Below, in pieces: positions 34,640 to 44,531 of a DNA stretch of 64,000 nucleotides. Each line of letters opens with the position of its first letter. Within the stretch, counting starts at the first letter, position 1. The stretch spans positions 1,116,001 to 1,180,000 of the forward strand of contig JARFXM010000006.1 of assembly GCA_029532625.1 (NCBI GenBank), given 5' to 3'. Source of the stretch: Lomentospora prolificans (Eukaryota; Ascomycota; Sordariomycetes; Microascales; Microascaceae). The notes beneath the pieces were generated by a model that ran no database searches, was not told the DNA's origin, and saw nothing but the letters and a program-made list of their open reading frames with translations. The position numbers and the translations under genes are program-made.

Positions 34640-36118
34640 GAATAAAATGAAATAAAATAAACCTTCCTTAGTGTTTGCGTCCGCATCGTACAACTCTAAA
34701 TGTACAAGTAGACTATACCCGACTGCAGCAAATATTGCTCCCAAAGAGACACACGTCTGGCTTGGGTTATCCCCAGGTGCAAGGCACATGCTTCCCCGGG
34801 GTGGAGAGGCATATCGGGTTGCCTCGATGCTGCGCTGAGAATCTGCCGCCATCAGGTGAGATTAGGTTCTCACAGCCAATCAGCCACGACCGAAGCGAGA
34901 GGGCGTCTTCTCTCCGTTTTATGTACAAGTAGGCGAGTTCCCGCGTTGGACCCTGATTGCTTCAGGAATGCTGCCCCTTCCCCTTGCTAATGTAGGCTTG
35001 CCAATCGCGCTTCCAGGACACCCTGCCTACTGCCAGGACTCTTCCAACCTCGAAGGTCCGAATCCTCCCGCAATTGGGGAACCATCCCCTCGGGAAACAA
35101 GGCCGCTATCCCCACCTTCTTCTTTGGACTCGCCTGCCCCCCTCGCCGTTGTTTCCTCTCGTGGACGCTCCAGCCAGTCTTATTGCCGTATTGGCAACCA
35201 TGTTGGAGGGGACCTGGGGAAATCTCGATGCCGTGGTTAGTTTTTGCGTGACTCCTACTTCGCGTCTTCTTTACCCCGGACCTTTCTGTGCTGCATCGTT
35301 CGGGTCCCGGGATCCGCCGTCCTCGGTCGGCTTCTTAGCTTCCAACAGCCGAGCTGGGGCGGATTCTCCCGAGGTAATCCCCCCCTTAACTCCAGGAGAG
35401 CTTTTAGTCGTCCACCTGGGCCACGCGCTACGCCTCGTACCTGTGACTCGTTTTTATTTTTTTTTCCCCTCCAGATCTTACAGCCGGTGATCGGCTACCT
35501 CTAGCCGAGTTCACTTTGGGCTTGCCCTTCCCCAGATTTTCTTCCCCTGGCCCGCTAGTATGCGTCCGCCTCCTCCTATCGGAGGCAAAGTGGGCGGTTT
35601 TAGCTGCGATGCTATTAAAAACAAAGACGGGGCGGTGTGTGTCAACGGAGCTCGAGCTCTGGGGTTCCTGTAACCGTTAACCTCGGTGGTTGATGTGATA
35701 GCTCTCCGTTTTCTCACGTCGCAAAAACCGTAGCTACGAGTCTGGTAGGAGGTGGGTACGTAACCGTTTGACAGGAACGGAACAAGCAAGGTGGATGCCG
35801 AGCTGTACAGAAGTTGGTCCTAGGCCATTTGCTGACCTATGGTACCATGTTCTTTTGTCACCGGCCGAATGACAAGGCCTCGATAACTCTATATGTTACT
35901 TTCCTCTAACCAAGACACCATCTCATTTAACCTTCCCTTGTATTTCCCTGACAACAGCATGCTAGGAAGAAACAAGGCGGGAATAGAAAACATCTTCTTC
36001 GGTTTGGTATAACCTACATCCCTGCACTACATTCCCTCCATCTGTCAGCCAGCCGATTGCACATAGCTTTGCTTGTCCTCACCACGAACATATACGTCCT
36101 CCACCTCACAACAACACT

Positions 36119-36924
36119 TTACGCCTTGTTCGCCTCAGGCCGAGCAGGCGTAGGAGCGGCAGCAGGGGCCAGTTGACCGAGCTTCGTCTTTTCTGCCGCC
36201 ATCTTCTCCTTGCCTCCCCAATAGTTGTAGTTCAGGTATCGGTAGCCCTGCGTGAACTGCGCGGAGCCGTTGACGACGTGGCACGCGAAGAGGAGGTAGT
36301 TCTTGGGGGTAACGGCAAGGGCGTATCGCGCAAAAACACAAGAGTAGATGGCAAGGGCACCAGTCATCTGGCCCGAGATCCTAAGGTACGAGTGCTCATA
36401 TTAGCCAGCGCCTGAAGCCGATGACGTGGTTTGGACTTTTTTGTGTGCGGGGGGGAGACGGGGAGTCTTACAACTCGGGACTCTTTTGTGTATCCATAAT
36501 GGCTGCTATGGGGATACCAAAGTTGGACGCAGGACCCCAGAAGTCTAAAATCCGTACGTCAGTAGCCGGAAATCAAAGTTACCATGTCCGCTCGCTTATC
36601 CGAGCTCCGATTGCGCAACTCAGAATTATCGCAAAGACGTCAAGGCAGTGTGGGCGGCGGTGCCTCTGCAGCCAACAGACCGCAAGAACGATTAGATCAG
36701 AATGCCTGTGGTGTCCAAACCAATCGTGCTGATCGCGGAGCCGTGGGTGCTTGGGATTCTCAACGTTCGCCCTTGCCCGCCACGTCCGGTCCGATAAGGG
36801 AAGGGGAAAAAAAAAAAAAAAACTGGAGCTTGACAGTGAGGTAATACGTACGGGTCGAGCAGAAATAGTCGAGGACAGGGTTCGCCCTGATCTTAGCATT
36901 CACAGCCTTTATAAACGCAGCCAT
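36119..36924 (-). CDS. MPC1: Mitochondrial pyruvate carrier subunit 1
   Basis: Small inner-membrane protein that pairs with MPC2/MPC3 to import pyruvate into mitochondria. Three exons, 36852-36924, 36472-36544 and 36119-36380, code 135 aa. The joined protein reads MAAFIKAVNAKIRANPVLDY, then FCSTHFWGPASNFGIPIAAI, MDTQKSPELISGQMTGALAI, YSCVFARYALAVTPKNYLLF and ACHVVNGSAQFTQGYRYLNY. The HFWGP, IPIAA, P-x-NxLLFACH and Q-x-x-QGYRY positions match MPC1 rather than MPC2. The C-terminal 35 residues are Ala/Pro/Lys-rich and not conserved. An ATCACGTGAT palindrome is 232 bp upstream of the start codon. Confidence 0.95.
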
Positions 36925-37538
36925 GGTTCCGGTTCTTGTGTCGTGAGACAGAAACAATAGCGGAGTGGCTCAATTGTCGATGGGTCGTGGTGGATGTTGG
37001 GATGAGGTTCGGGGAATGTTGAGAGCGAGCAGGTTTATCTCCGGAATGCGGCTGACCACCGACTGGCCACTAAGAACGGCTGCTTTTCGCTCCCTTGCTT
37101 GACCCCAGCAGAGCTTGCAAGTTGGAAGGCTGGCTCTTGTGCAGGGGCCATGTTTATCACGTGATATACCACGCTGTCAGATTCAACGACTGTCTTGTAC
37201 CTGCAGCTGTAGACCATCATCGAACAACCATCTTCCTCAATTATCCTCACAACTCCAACCGATCAGTCACAATGGCTACCTTGGGCTTGTAAAACGGATT
37301 AAATACTAGGTAACATGATCCTAGGTATTCTAGCTATGCTATGGCCTTTTGAATATCTCAATTAACAACAGCGTATATACATCTCTTCTTACCCAGCTTC
37401 ATTAAATCCTCAGACGGACGCTCACTCGACAGCAGCCGGAGATTAAGGCAAATTCGCGTAGCCGTACTCCAACATTCTCGCTCCACCCTAGAATTTACCA
37501 GGTATCATCGACCCGTTGACGTTGTGTTTTTAGCAGTA
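36925..37538. other. MPC1 upstream region and 3' flank of the next gene
   Basis: It contains the E-box palindrome at 37155-37166. The small open frames in it are not supported as genes. Confidence 0.6.
37155..37166. promoter_or_regulatory. CACGTG palindrome in the MPC1 promoter
   Basis: TATCACGTGATA is a perfect 12-bp palindrome whose ATCACGTGAT core is identical to that in the PRP4/cyclin promoter. It lies about 231 bp upstream of the MPC1 ATG. bHLH binding is inferred from the motif. Confidence 0.6.
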
Positions 37539-38918
37539 TCAATGCTGGAAACTATTTGAATACGCGAGCGCCTGTCGTTTTGGTTGCACATGATCGGCGA
37601 ATTCGTCCCAGCTCCGCGAGCTGCATGCGGGCCGAAGGTGACAATGAATATTGTTTGGTATTTGTGCCGGCTGCGCTTGACCGGAAATAGCAGGGGTGGA
37701 AAAAAAGCCTGCTTTTCGTAATGCATGGTAGGAGCCCTCCTCGTGACGAGATGGTTGCGTCGCTGCGGCATCCGAGCGAGCATTGACAACAATCGAGCCA
37801 TCTTTGACTGCTTCGGCACGGAGATTCATCCTTCCCTTGCGCCTGGTTAAGCTCTCAACCCGCAGCGGCTGTGGCACCTGCGGCCCATTTATTCTCGGCC
37901 GTTGTAGTTGGGGGCGTGGTATCCTGGCGGGTTGATTGGGCCGCGGTATCTTGACGGGTTCCTGATGCACAGGTTTTCTAGGAATAACGTGGGTGTCGAC
38001 GTCTCTGGAAAGTCGAGCAGGTCCGGCTGTGAGTGTCTTCGGCACTGTTATTGTAGCACCTCCTGTTGAATCTGCCCGCTGGACGTGGATGACTTGCGCT
38101 TTGGTCGTCGAAGGGCTCTTGATTGTTTGCCGCATCGCGGAACCAAGCTCTGTAATATTACCCATCCGGGCCCCGTTTGGCTTTTCTGCTTGGCCCTCCA
38201 TATCTTTAGTCGCACTCACATCCTCTACCGTACCTACGGAAGAAATTCGCGTGCTTGTGGTTTTCGGCGTCACTTCGACCGTTTCGAAAAAGAGCTCGTC
38301 CTTGTCCAAGGCACTGAGGGTTTTATATTGGACATTCCGAGGAGGCATCAACATCCCGCGGAGAGGCGAAGGAACTCTTTCCTCTCTCAGTGCCTCGAGA
38401 ACCTTGTTGCTCGCCTGCGGCGGTTCAGATGTCTGGGAGTTGGCGACGGTAGACGGTTGGCCCCCAGGCACCACCCACGGATCGCGGGCCGCTGGTCTCG
38501 GGGGCTGGCCATAGCCCGCCGCCGGCGCATGCTGAACAATAACCTGCCGCACCATGCCGATCTCCTTCCTCTCCAAGGGATACCACCTCCTCTTCCACTG
38601 CTTTTGCGGCCTGAACAGGGCCGGCTCCCGCAGCGCAACCGCCCGCCGCCCTACTCTCGCAACCCGCGCGAACGTAAGGCTAGAACCAAAAGAACTCCAC
38701 ACCCTGTGCGCGCTCTCGGTCGCCTCCGCCTCGCTCTCGGAGTCGGTCTCCAGGTCCTCCAGCGCACAAGACGGGCACACGTGCTGGACGTGCTGCGTGG
38801 TCGTGGTCGTCCTGCAAGCCCGGAAGGCGCCCACAAGAGGCAGGTCGCGGTGCTCGCAGCTGCTCTCGACGCTTTGCTTATGGTTACAATCGTAGGTGAT
38901 TGTGTGCGCGGTGCACAT
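37539..38918 (-). CDS. Unrecognised protein with a Cys/His-rich N-terminus
   Basis: Single open frame of 459 aa with a good start (MCTAHTITYDCNHKQ). I recognise no family. The first 55 residues hold six Cys (C2, C11, C21, C35, C48, C51) and several His, ending VCPSCALEDLE, which suggests a metal-binding module. An acidic patch (DLETDSESEAEATES) follows, then a basic segment QKQWKRRWYPLERK. The rest is Pro/Ser/Thr/Arg-rich and looks disordered, with many PRP, RIPRP-type turns. The length of the open frame and its non-random composition support a real gene. The 310-codon antisense frame at 38085-39017 is likely a shadow. A nuclear or cytoplasmic adaptor is possible, but no function can be claimed. 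Confidence 0.7.
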   Translation of the reverse strand: MCTAHTITYDCNHKQSVESSCEHRDLPLVGAFRACRTTTTTQHVQHVCPSCALEDLETDSESEAEATESAHRVWSSFGSSLTFARVARVGRRAVALREPALFRPQKQWKRRWYPLERKEIGMVRQVIVQHAPAAGYGQPPRPAARDPWVVPGGQPSTVANSQTSEPPQASNKVLEALREERVPSPLRGMLMPPRNVQYKTLSALDKDELFFETVEVTPKTTSTRISSVGTVEDVSATKDMEGQAEKPNGARMGNITELGSAMRQTIKSPSTTKAQVIHVQRADSTGGATITVPKTLTAGPARLSRDVDTHVIPRKPVHQEPVKIPRPNQPARIPRPQLQRPRINGPQVPQPLRVESLTRRKGRMNLRAEAVKDGSIVVNARSDAAATQPSRHEEGSYHALRKAGFFSTPAISGQAQPAQIPNNIHCHLRPACSSRSWDEFADHVQPKRQALAYSNSFQH

Positions 38919-39885
38919 GGTGCTACGACGCCACTTGGTCTAGGGGTGAAACGGGGCAGGAAACTAGCTCTGGTGGGGCTCCGATGTCCGATATTTCAGG
39001 TAGAAACAAGTGGATAAAGACGTTCCGGCCTACTGATATGTAAGATCCCTCCTAAGCTCGACTTAATGCGAATAAATACGGGGTTGACTGCTGGGAAGGC
39101 GCCTGGTTCGAGCTCTCTAAGCTCAAGATGGCGATGAGTGTCGAGAAGAAAAGTTAATACCCCGGAATCCGAGCAGGTCTGTATTTATGGTTGTCCCTTT
39201 GTCCCCGTCCGAATATTTGATCTCGAGGCGATTCCGACCAAATGTTCTTTGTCCCCGCTCGAGTTCCGAGTCGCTGGCGCGCGTCGCGGACGGCTCAGTT
39301 TCTTTGTCCTTGGGGTATGTGTCTAGAGCGGAACCCTACGCGCCCAGTTCTTGAGCAACTGTTACCGTTGAGGAAAGGAAGAAGAAGAATGATAAGAAAA
39401 GAAGAAGAAAAGTTAAAGAGGGAAGGTGGATGTTTGTGGATCTACAGGCTGTCAATATCGTTGATAGAATTTTGTGTAGATTTCGTTTCAGGCTGCTCAC
39501 CTCTCTCGCCAAGGGAAGAACGAGGGTTCTGATGCCAATGCCTCGAACCCTTGGGATAAGCGATCTTTGCAAAATACGGAAATCGCCCTGGAGAAGGCAT
39601 CTCAGATTCGAGCACGAAATTGTCTTTCCATTTCTATTTAAAAGGCTTGACCCCTTCGACGAGTGTCAGAAATGAACGAGCATCACTGTTCGTGTTTCGT
39701 AGCTGTGAAACCTCCACCCCATCATCGCCTGATGACAACCACCTGTATTGGAAATAAAAAAAAGTATGCATATGCTGCATGCCGCATGCCCCAGCCTGCC
39801 AAATAACGCCTTGCCTTTCATGGATCATGCAAAACAAGTTAGTTGCTCCTTTCGGTGATGCCTCAATCTTTCTGGTAAACGCCCC
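38919..39885. other. Intergenic between the Cys-rich orphan and CUL3
   Basis: This is the orphan's upstream region and the CUL3 3' flank. Short open frames on both strands show no recognisable motif, and I see no gene. Confidence 0.55.
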
Positions 39886-42588
39886 TCATGCTAGATATCG
39901 GTATGTCGGGACCGGTGCGTCCTCTACACGCTCTAAATAATCTCGCGCAATCAGATCCTCAATACGCCTTTTGATCATTGGCAATTCGGGTTTGAACCGG
40001 CCAACCAGCTGGTTGAGGACTTCCGTGATGAGCTGAGTATGCACGAGCTGCTTGCGTTGTCTTTTTTTTTTCCCAAATGGGATCGTTAGTTTCCATCACT
40101 TTATTACCCTTCATACTAAGACTGAGACACAGAGTGCGCTACTTACTTCATGATTCGGACAATAGCAGCATCGATCAAGTGGGATCTAGTCTGGTCCGTC
40201 TTGGCAGCCGTCACCTTCCTCTCTTCGTCCCCTTCAACTTTGGAAACTGACGTTATGGTGGGGGCCTTGATCTTGATTGTCTTGCTTGTGAAAGCGCTGT
40301 TGAACTTAAACCGGTCTCCCGGTTTCACTGCTTTGGTCAGGGGGTCTTTTGCAAGGACTCGACACTTCGGCGCCACCGCGAGAGCCATGAGGGTTCTCGT
40401 AAGATCAGGCGCAGGTATGTTCGTCTTTGCTTGTATCTCCTCGAAGGATAGGGATTCGTCTTCATCCAGGTCGTTGAAGAGCAGAAGCGTAATCATACCG
40501 TACGTGGGTACGTTTATCTCGTAACGTCTCTCGCGCGAAAGGACTCCCGATTTCCCGGGTATGGGGGGAAACGTGCATCGAATATCTGCCGATCCGAGCG
40601 TGCCAACCCAGGTGAGCTTCCTGCCGATGCGATTCTGGAGGTAATGTTGCTTAACGCTATCTTGCAGCCTCCGGATCTCTTCGGGGTAAGTACAAGGCAC
40701 GACATCACCGTTCCCAATCTGCGACGAGCGCCCCATGACCTCAGAGGGCCAGTTGTTGGTGGTGAGGATGCTGATCGAAATATCGACTTTGCTGGCGTCG
40801 TCTTCCATCGAACGCATCTGGTCACGGTAATTGGTAGTGAACTCAGCTGAGGTGTCCAAGTCTCGGAGCATGCCCTCGAACTTGAAGGCGAACTGGTTAC
40901 CAAATTCTTGCTTCATTCGGAGGATTAACTGCTTCTCCACTTCGTGGCTCTCCGATTTAGAATGTAGAAGACGACGTGCTAAATGCCTCTGGTAATAACG
41001 TTCGAACATATCCATATCTAGGAGATAGCGAATCAGGGCAATCGCCTTCTCGAGGATAACATCAATTTCAGCCTCCGTCTTATCGCGGATACCTCTGCGC
41101 AGGCTGTCATCGATGAAAAGAGACACAAACTCGGAAGATCGATCAAACGAGTTAATAAACGAGGAAAAGCTCTTGGTGATGGCGGTCTGAATTGCGAGGT
41201 CTCCCTGAAAGCATTCGGACCATATCTTGTCAAACTTGTCCTTGAGGGCTAGCACGTCGTCGACCCACTTGATCGCAGCCGCCGTCTGCTGCGCTGCTGC
41301 TGTGAGCTGCGCTGGTTTGGCTCGACTTCCCCCATCGTTCACGCCGCCTGCGTCCTCTCCCTTATCTTCGTCCCCTTGGGCCGCGGCCGCGGGAGTCGAA
41401 AAGTCAGTCGCCTGGAGAACCTTTTGGATTTCCTTCCCAAGGTCAACGACGTGACCCTGCAAGACGCGCACAACCTGATCCTTGCTAGTTTCATTTCGGC
41501 AGACGAGAGAATACAGGGTCGAGAGTTCTTTCATCTTCGCATTATCAACAAGCCACCTAAGACCGGTATCAAGAGCAAGAAACTCTCCGAGATGCTTGTT
41601 CACCAGCTCGTCCACCACTATTTGAACTAATTTATCATGCGACTCTGAATGAATGGCGGTACGGCACCTCTGGCTCTCCTCTTCTAACCTAGCCGGGGTG
41701 TGATGGATCCAGGCGGGGAGGTCCCCTTGAGCGAGAAGCCGTTGCGCCTCGGTGTCGTAAAATTCTTTTGTGGCTCGCAGTAATTCAGGTTCGAATCGCG
41801 TTAGGTAGAGTCTATCGTCTCGACGTTCCTGGTCAGTCTCGTAAAGGCCGTCTAATATGGCGATGCAGTTCCTAATGAGGACCCGGTCTATAATGTCACC
41901 AGTCCGCTCCATTTCAATCTGGTCAATAAGAACAGAAATGAGCAAGTCCATTATGAGCATCCCATTGACCTCGGTCCTGAGTATATCATCGCGGTAGAGC
42001 CCAATAGTGGTTGTGAAAATGGACGGGTGATTCGCCACTTCGGAACAGCTTTTGTCCATATACATTAATATGTCTGCAACCATGTTCATCGAAGTCTCAT
42101 GGTCGATCCAGGTGTCTCTCAAGAGCCGAAGAAGCTCTTGTCCCAACTGGCGGCGCTCGTTGACGGAAGTGGCCGTGGACTCGAGAGTAGTGACGAGGTC
42201 AGGGGTGATGAATTCGAGCAGCTTCTTGAGAACATTCTCCTTGAGCCAGGCATCCTCAAACTCTTTTACTCGATCATAAAGTTGAGGGCCTTTCTTCATG
42301 ATGACGATTTTATACCCGACGCGGTAAAGCTGCTCATATTGCCAGTTGGAGGCATTCTTCTTGTGAATATCAGTCATGGCATCCTTGAGCGTGTCCCAAC
42401 TCGACTCGAAGTAGTCCTTTCCGCCCTCGGGGACTGGAGCCGTCTGCGAACCTAGTTAGCATTTGCTCGCGTCTAGGTCTAGCAGGAGCCATGGTGGCGA
42501 AGGTAATATAAACCTTGGGAAGTCGTACTCTCGTGATGCGGCGAGGGGGCCTAATTTTCCCCTTTCCTCCTCCGCGACCAGATATCAT
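39886..42588 (-). CDS. CUL3: Cullin-3, scaffold of BTB-type ubiquitin ligases
   Basis: Backbone of CRL3 ubiquitin ligases: the N-terminus binds BTB adaptors and the C-terminus binds the RING protein Rbx1. Three exons, 42529-42588, 40147-42443 and 39886-40060, code 843 aa. The first exon gives MISGRGGGKGKIRPPRRITR, as in other cullin-3 N-termini. Cullin repeats are followed by the cullin homology domain (LARRLLHSKSESHEVEKQLI, then FNDLDEDESLSFEEI). The neddylation region reads IVRIMKQRKQLVHTQL, and the protein ends PTYRYLA as cullins do. The last intron (40061-40146) splits the codon of the predicted neddylated lysine; see findings. It is head-to-head with ZIM17, 993 bp between starts. Confidence 0.95.
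40061..40146 (-). other. CUL3: CUL3 last intron with A10 tract before the acceptor
   Basis: The donor is GTAAGT after ATGAA; the acceptor AG is preceded by ten A on the gene strand (40062-40071 as T10), not by pyrimidines. Splicing is required to give IMKQRK and the cullin C-terminus. If it is retained, the frame reads ATG AAG TAA and stops. Confidence 0.8.
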
Positions 42589-43581
42589 GGTGCAGGATCT
42601 ATAAGAGTACGAGCTGTAGATAGTCTGAAGTGTAGGTCGGGATTTAGACTGGGGTGGTGGCAAAGGTAAAATGTAGTGGAGAGGATGTGTCGAGCTTGGG
42701 AATGTGGACCCTTGGATCGATCGAAAGTGCCTATGCCGAGATACTTTGTCTCTCTGGTTTTCCAGGCAGCAGCCTCGCTGGGCTCAAAGCACCTTTGAGG
42801 AGGGTTGAGAATGAGTTAGTGTTGGATTCCGAGAGCGTGTTGGCGCTGAGAGATCGAGGCACTAATGAACAGTGACTAGAAATCCAAAACGAGCCGCAAA
42901 CATACCCGTGACCATAAGAGCTACTAGCTGTGAAGGGATAGCTATAAAAGAGGAGGGAAGAGCGATGCTACAGAGAAAATGGAGCTGCAAGCTCCAAGGG
43001 CCCTCGCATAACAAGAGGCAAAAGCGAACAAAGCTCCACTAGAAAGGGAGTGTGAAGGGTGCAGTGTGAGTCTGGGATATAACGAAAGTTGGAGGGGCAG
43101 CAGTGTCTTGGTGCCATGGACACACATCCATATTATTATGGATGTCCAGGGAGCGGAACACCACCTGTGGCCAATTGACATTTGACATCTGAGGACGAGG
43201 GGTTTATCGATAAGAGAACATCGCCAGCAAGTAATAATTATGAGGAGGGCCACGAAGTAGTAGTAATCAGAGAGTACTAATCCGATTTACCGTCTTTGGA
43301 TTTGCAGACATTGGATCAATTGATGTGATTAGCCCTGGCCGCTCATTGAGTCACCACCAGCCGCCTTCAGCTGGCTGCCAGCCTGATGTTTTTAGCGCAA
43401 CCAATGCACGCAATATGCATCAATCTATGAATTCTTCAACCTGGGAGCCGCGTCATTGAGAGCTTCCCCCGATTCTCAATTCATCAGAACCTTCCATACC
43501 CGCCAGTCTCATCATATAACGACTAGCATCACACTAACAGCCCACCCTGAATACTATACCCGGCCTGAGCGCGCATTCACC
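42589..43581. promoter_or_regulatory. Shared upstream region of CUL3 and ZIM17
   Basis: 993 bp lie between divergent starts. A CCAAT box in the sequence CAACCAATGCACG occurs near 43400, about 180 bp upstream of ZIM17, fitting a nuclear gene for mitochondria. No gene is recognised. Confidence 0.5.
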
Positions 43582-44148
43582 ATGGCCTCCCGATTCTCTC
43601 CATTCTTGCGCCTGGTGCGCACCACGCCAACCGTACCTCTCCGACGAAACTACCCTCCCAGCTCCATCGCCAGTCAAAGATTTTACCAACCCATTCGCTG
43701 CGCGCATTCCATTCCACGGCCGCCACCGGCATCGCCCACCTCAAACGATTCCCCCGATTCCCCCGCCAACACTCCTGAAACTTCTTCCAGTCCCTCTGAC
43801 ACCAATCCCACAAACTCAACCCCCCGATCATACCCGATACCGAAGCCTGTTCCCAACTACTACCAGCTGCACTTCACATGCGTCCCCTGCGGCACCCCGT
43901 CCGTCCATAACATCTCGAAGCAGGGCTATCACCACGGCTCCGTCCTAGTATCGTGCCCCGAGTGCCGCAACCGTCACGTCATTAGCGACCACCTGAATAT
44001 CTTTGGCGACAGGAAGGTCACCGTCGAGGATCTTGTCCGCGAGAACGGTGGCATCGTGCGCAAGGGCACCCTTGGCGTCGATGGCGACATCGAGTTTTGG
44101 GCGGATGAAACGGACGCCGAAGGCAATTCTGGAAACCAAAGCGCATAG
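43582..44148 (+). CDS. ZIM17: Mitochondrial DNL zinc-finger protein (Zim17/Tim15/Hep1)
   Basis: Matrix chaperone escort that keeps mitochondrial Hsp70 soluble and active in protein import. Single exon, 188 aa. The N-terminus (MASRFSPFLRLVRTTPTVPL, then RRNYPP) is Arg-rich and acid-free, a matrix presequence. A Pro/Ser-rich spacer (about residues 45-90) follows. The zinc-ribbon has C100-x2-C103 (FTCVPCGTPS) and C125-x2-C128 (VSCPECRNRH), then SDHLNIF, the position of the DNL/DHL motif. I chose the ATG at 43582, the first in frame. Convergent with UTP20, 383 bp apart. Confidence 0.93.
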   Translation: MASRFSPFLRLVRTTPTVPLRRNYPPSSIASQRFYQPIRCAHSIPRPPPASPTSNDSPDSPANTPETSSSPSDTNPTNSTPRSYPIPKPVPNYYQLHFTCVPCGTPSVHNISKQGYHHGSVLVSCPECRNRHVISDHLNIFGDRKVTVEDLVRENGGIVRKGTLGVDGDIEFWADETDAEGNSGNQSA

Positions 44149-44531
44149 CCTTGGAAAGTTTCGAGTATTTACGACACGCCAATGAGCGATAGACGGTTGC
44201 GGGCTTCGTCCCCGGCACCTTCGGCACGCATAAAACGGAGTTTTGGTTTGGACGCTTCCCAACACCTTTGTATACTATCTGGAGTGAGACGATACCCCCC
44301 AGTAGCGGATCCTTGTACAATATATAGCTATAATGTCAAGAAAATTTTCCATACCATACATACACCATGCACCTTGTTTCCCCATCTTGTCAAACAATAC
44401 ATGGTATAATCTATAAAAATGATACGCTCAGAATGCGCGTGTAGTGGGTACCCAAAGAACAAAGAGAACTAACTGCTGCCATCTAGCAATCCTCGTCATC
44501 TTAAAAAACCTCGACATGAGTGCAGATTCGG
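44149..44531. other. Convergent 3' flanks of ZIM17 and UTP20
   Basis: AT-rich sequence between two stop codons. Nothing else is recognised. Confidence 0.6.

Larger units (their letters stand above)
29200..36118. other. 6.9 kb gene-poor region upstream of PYC
   Basis: It lies between the PYC 5' end and the MPC1 3' end. It contains the tandem CCAAT boxes, a G28 run, a TAA/ATA microsatellite and many open frames of 60-195 codons (for example 32477-33064 and 30611-31123, both minus) with no recognised domain. I can support no gene here. Long promoter elements, non-coding RNA or a degenerated element are possible. Confidence 0.55.

Noticed and set aside
38085..39017. 310-codon plus-strand open frame
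   Set aside because: Antisense to the Cys-rich orphan; basic, low-complexity sequence. The minus-strand frame has a better start and composition.
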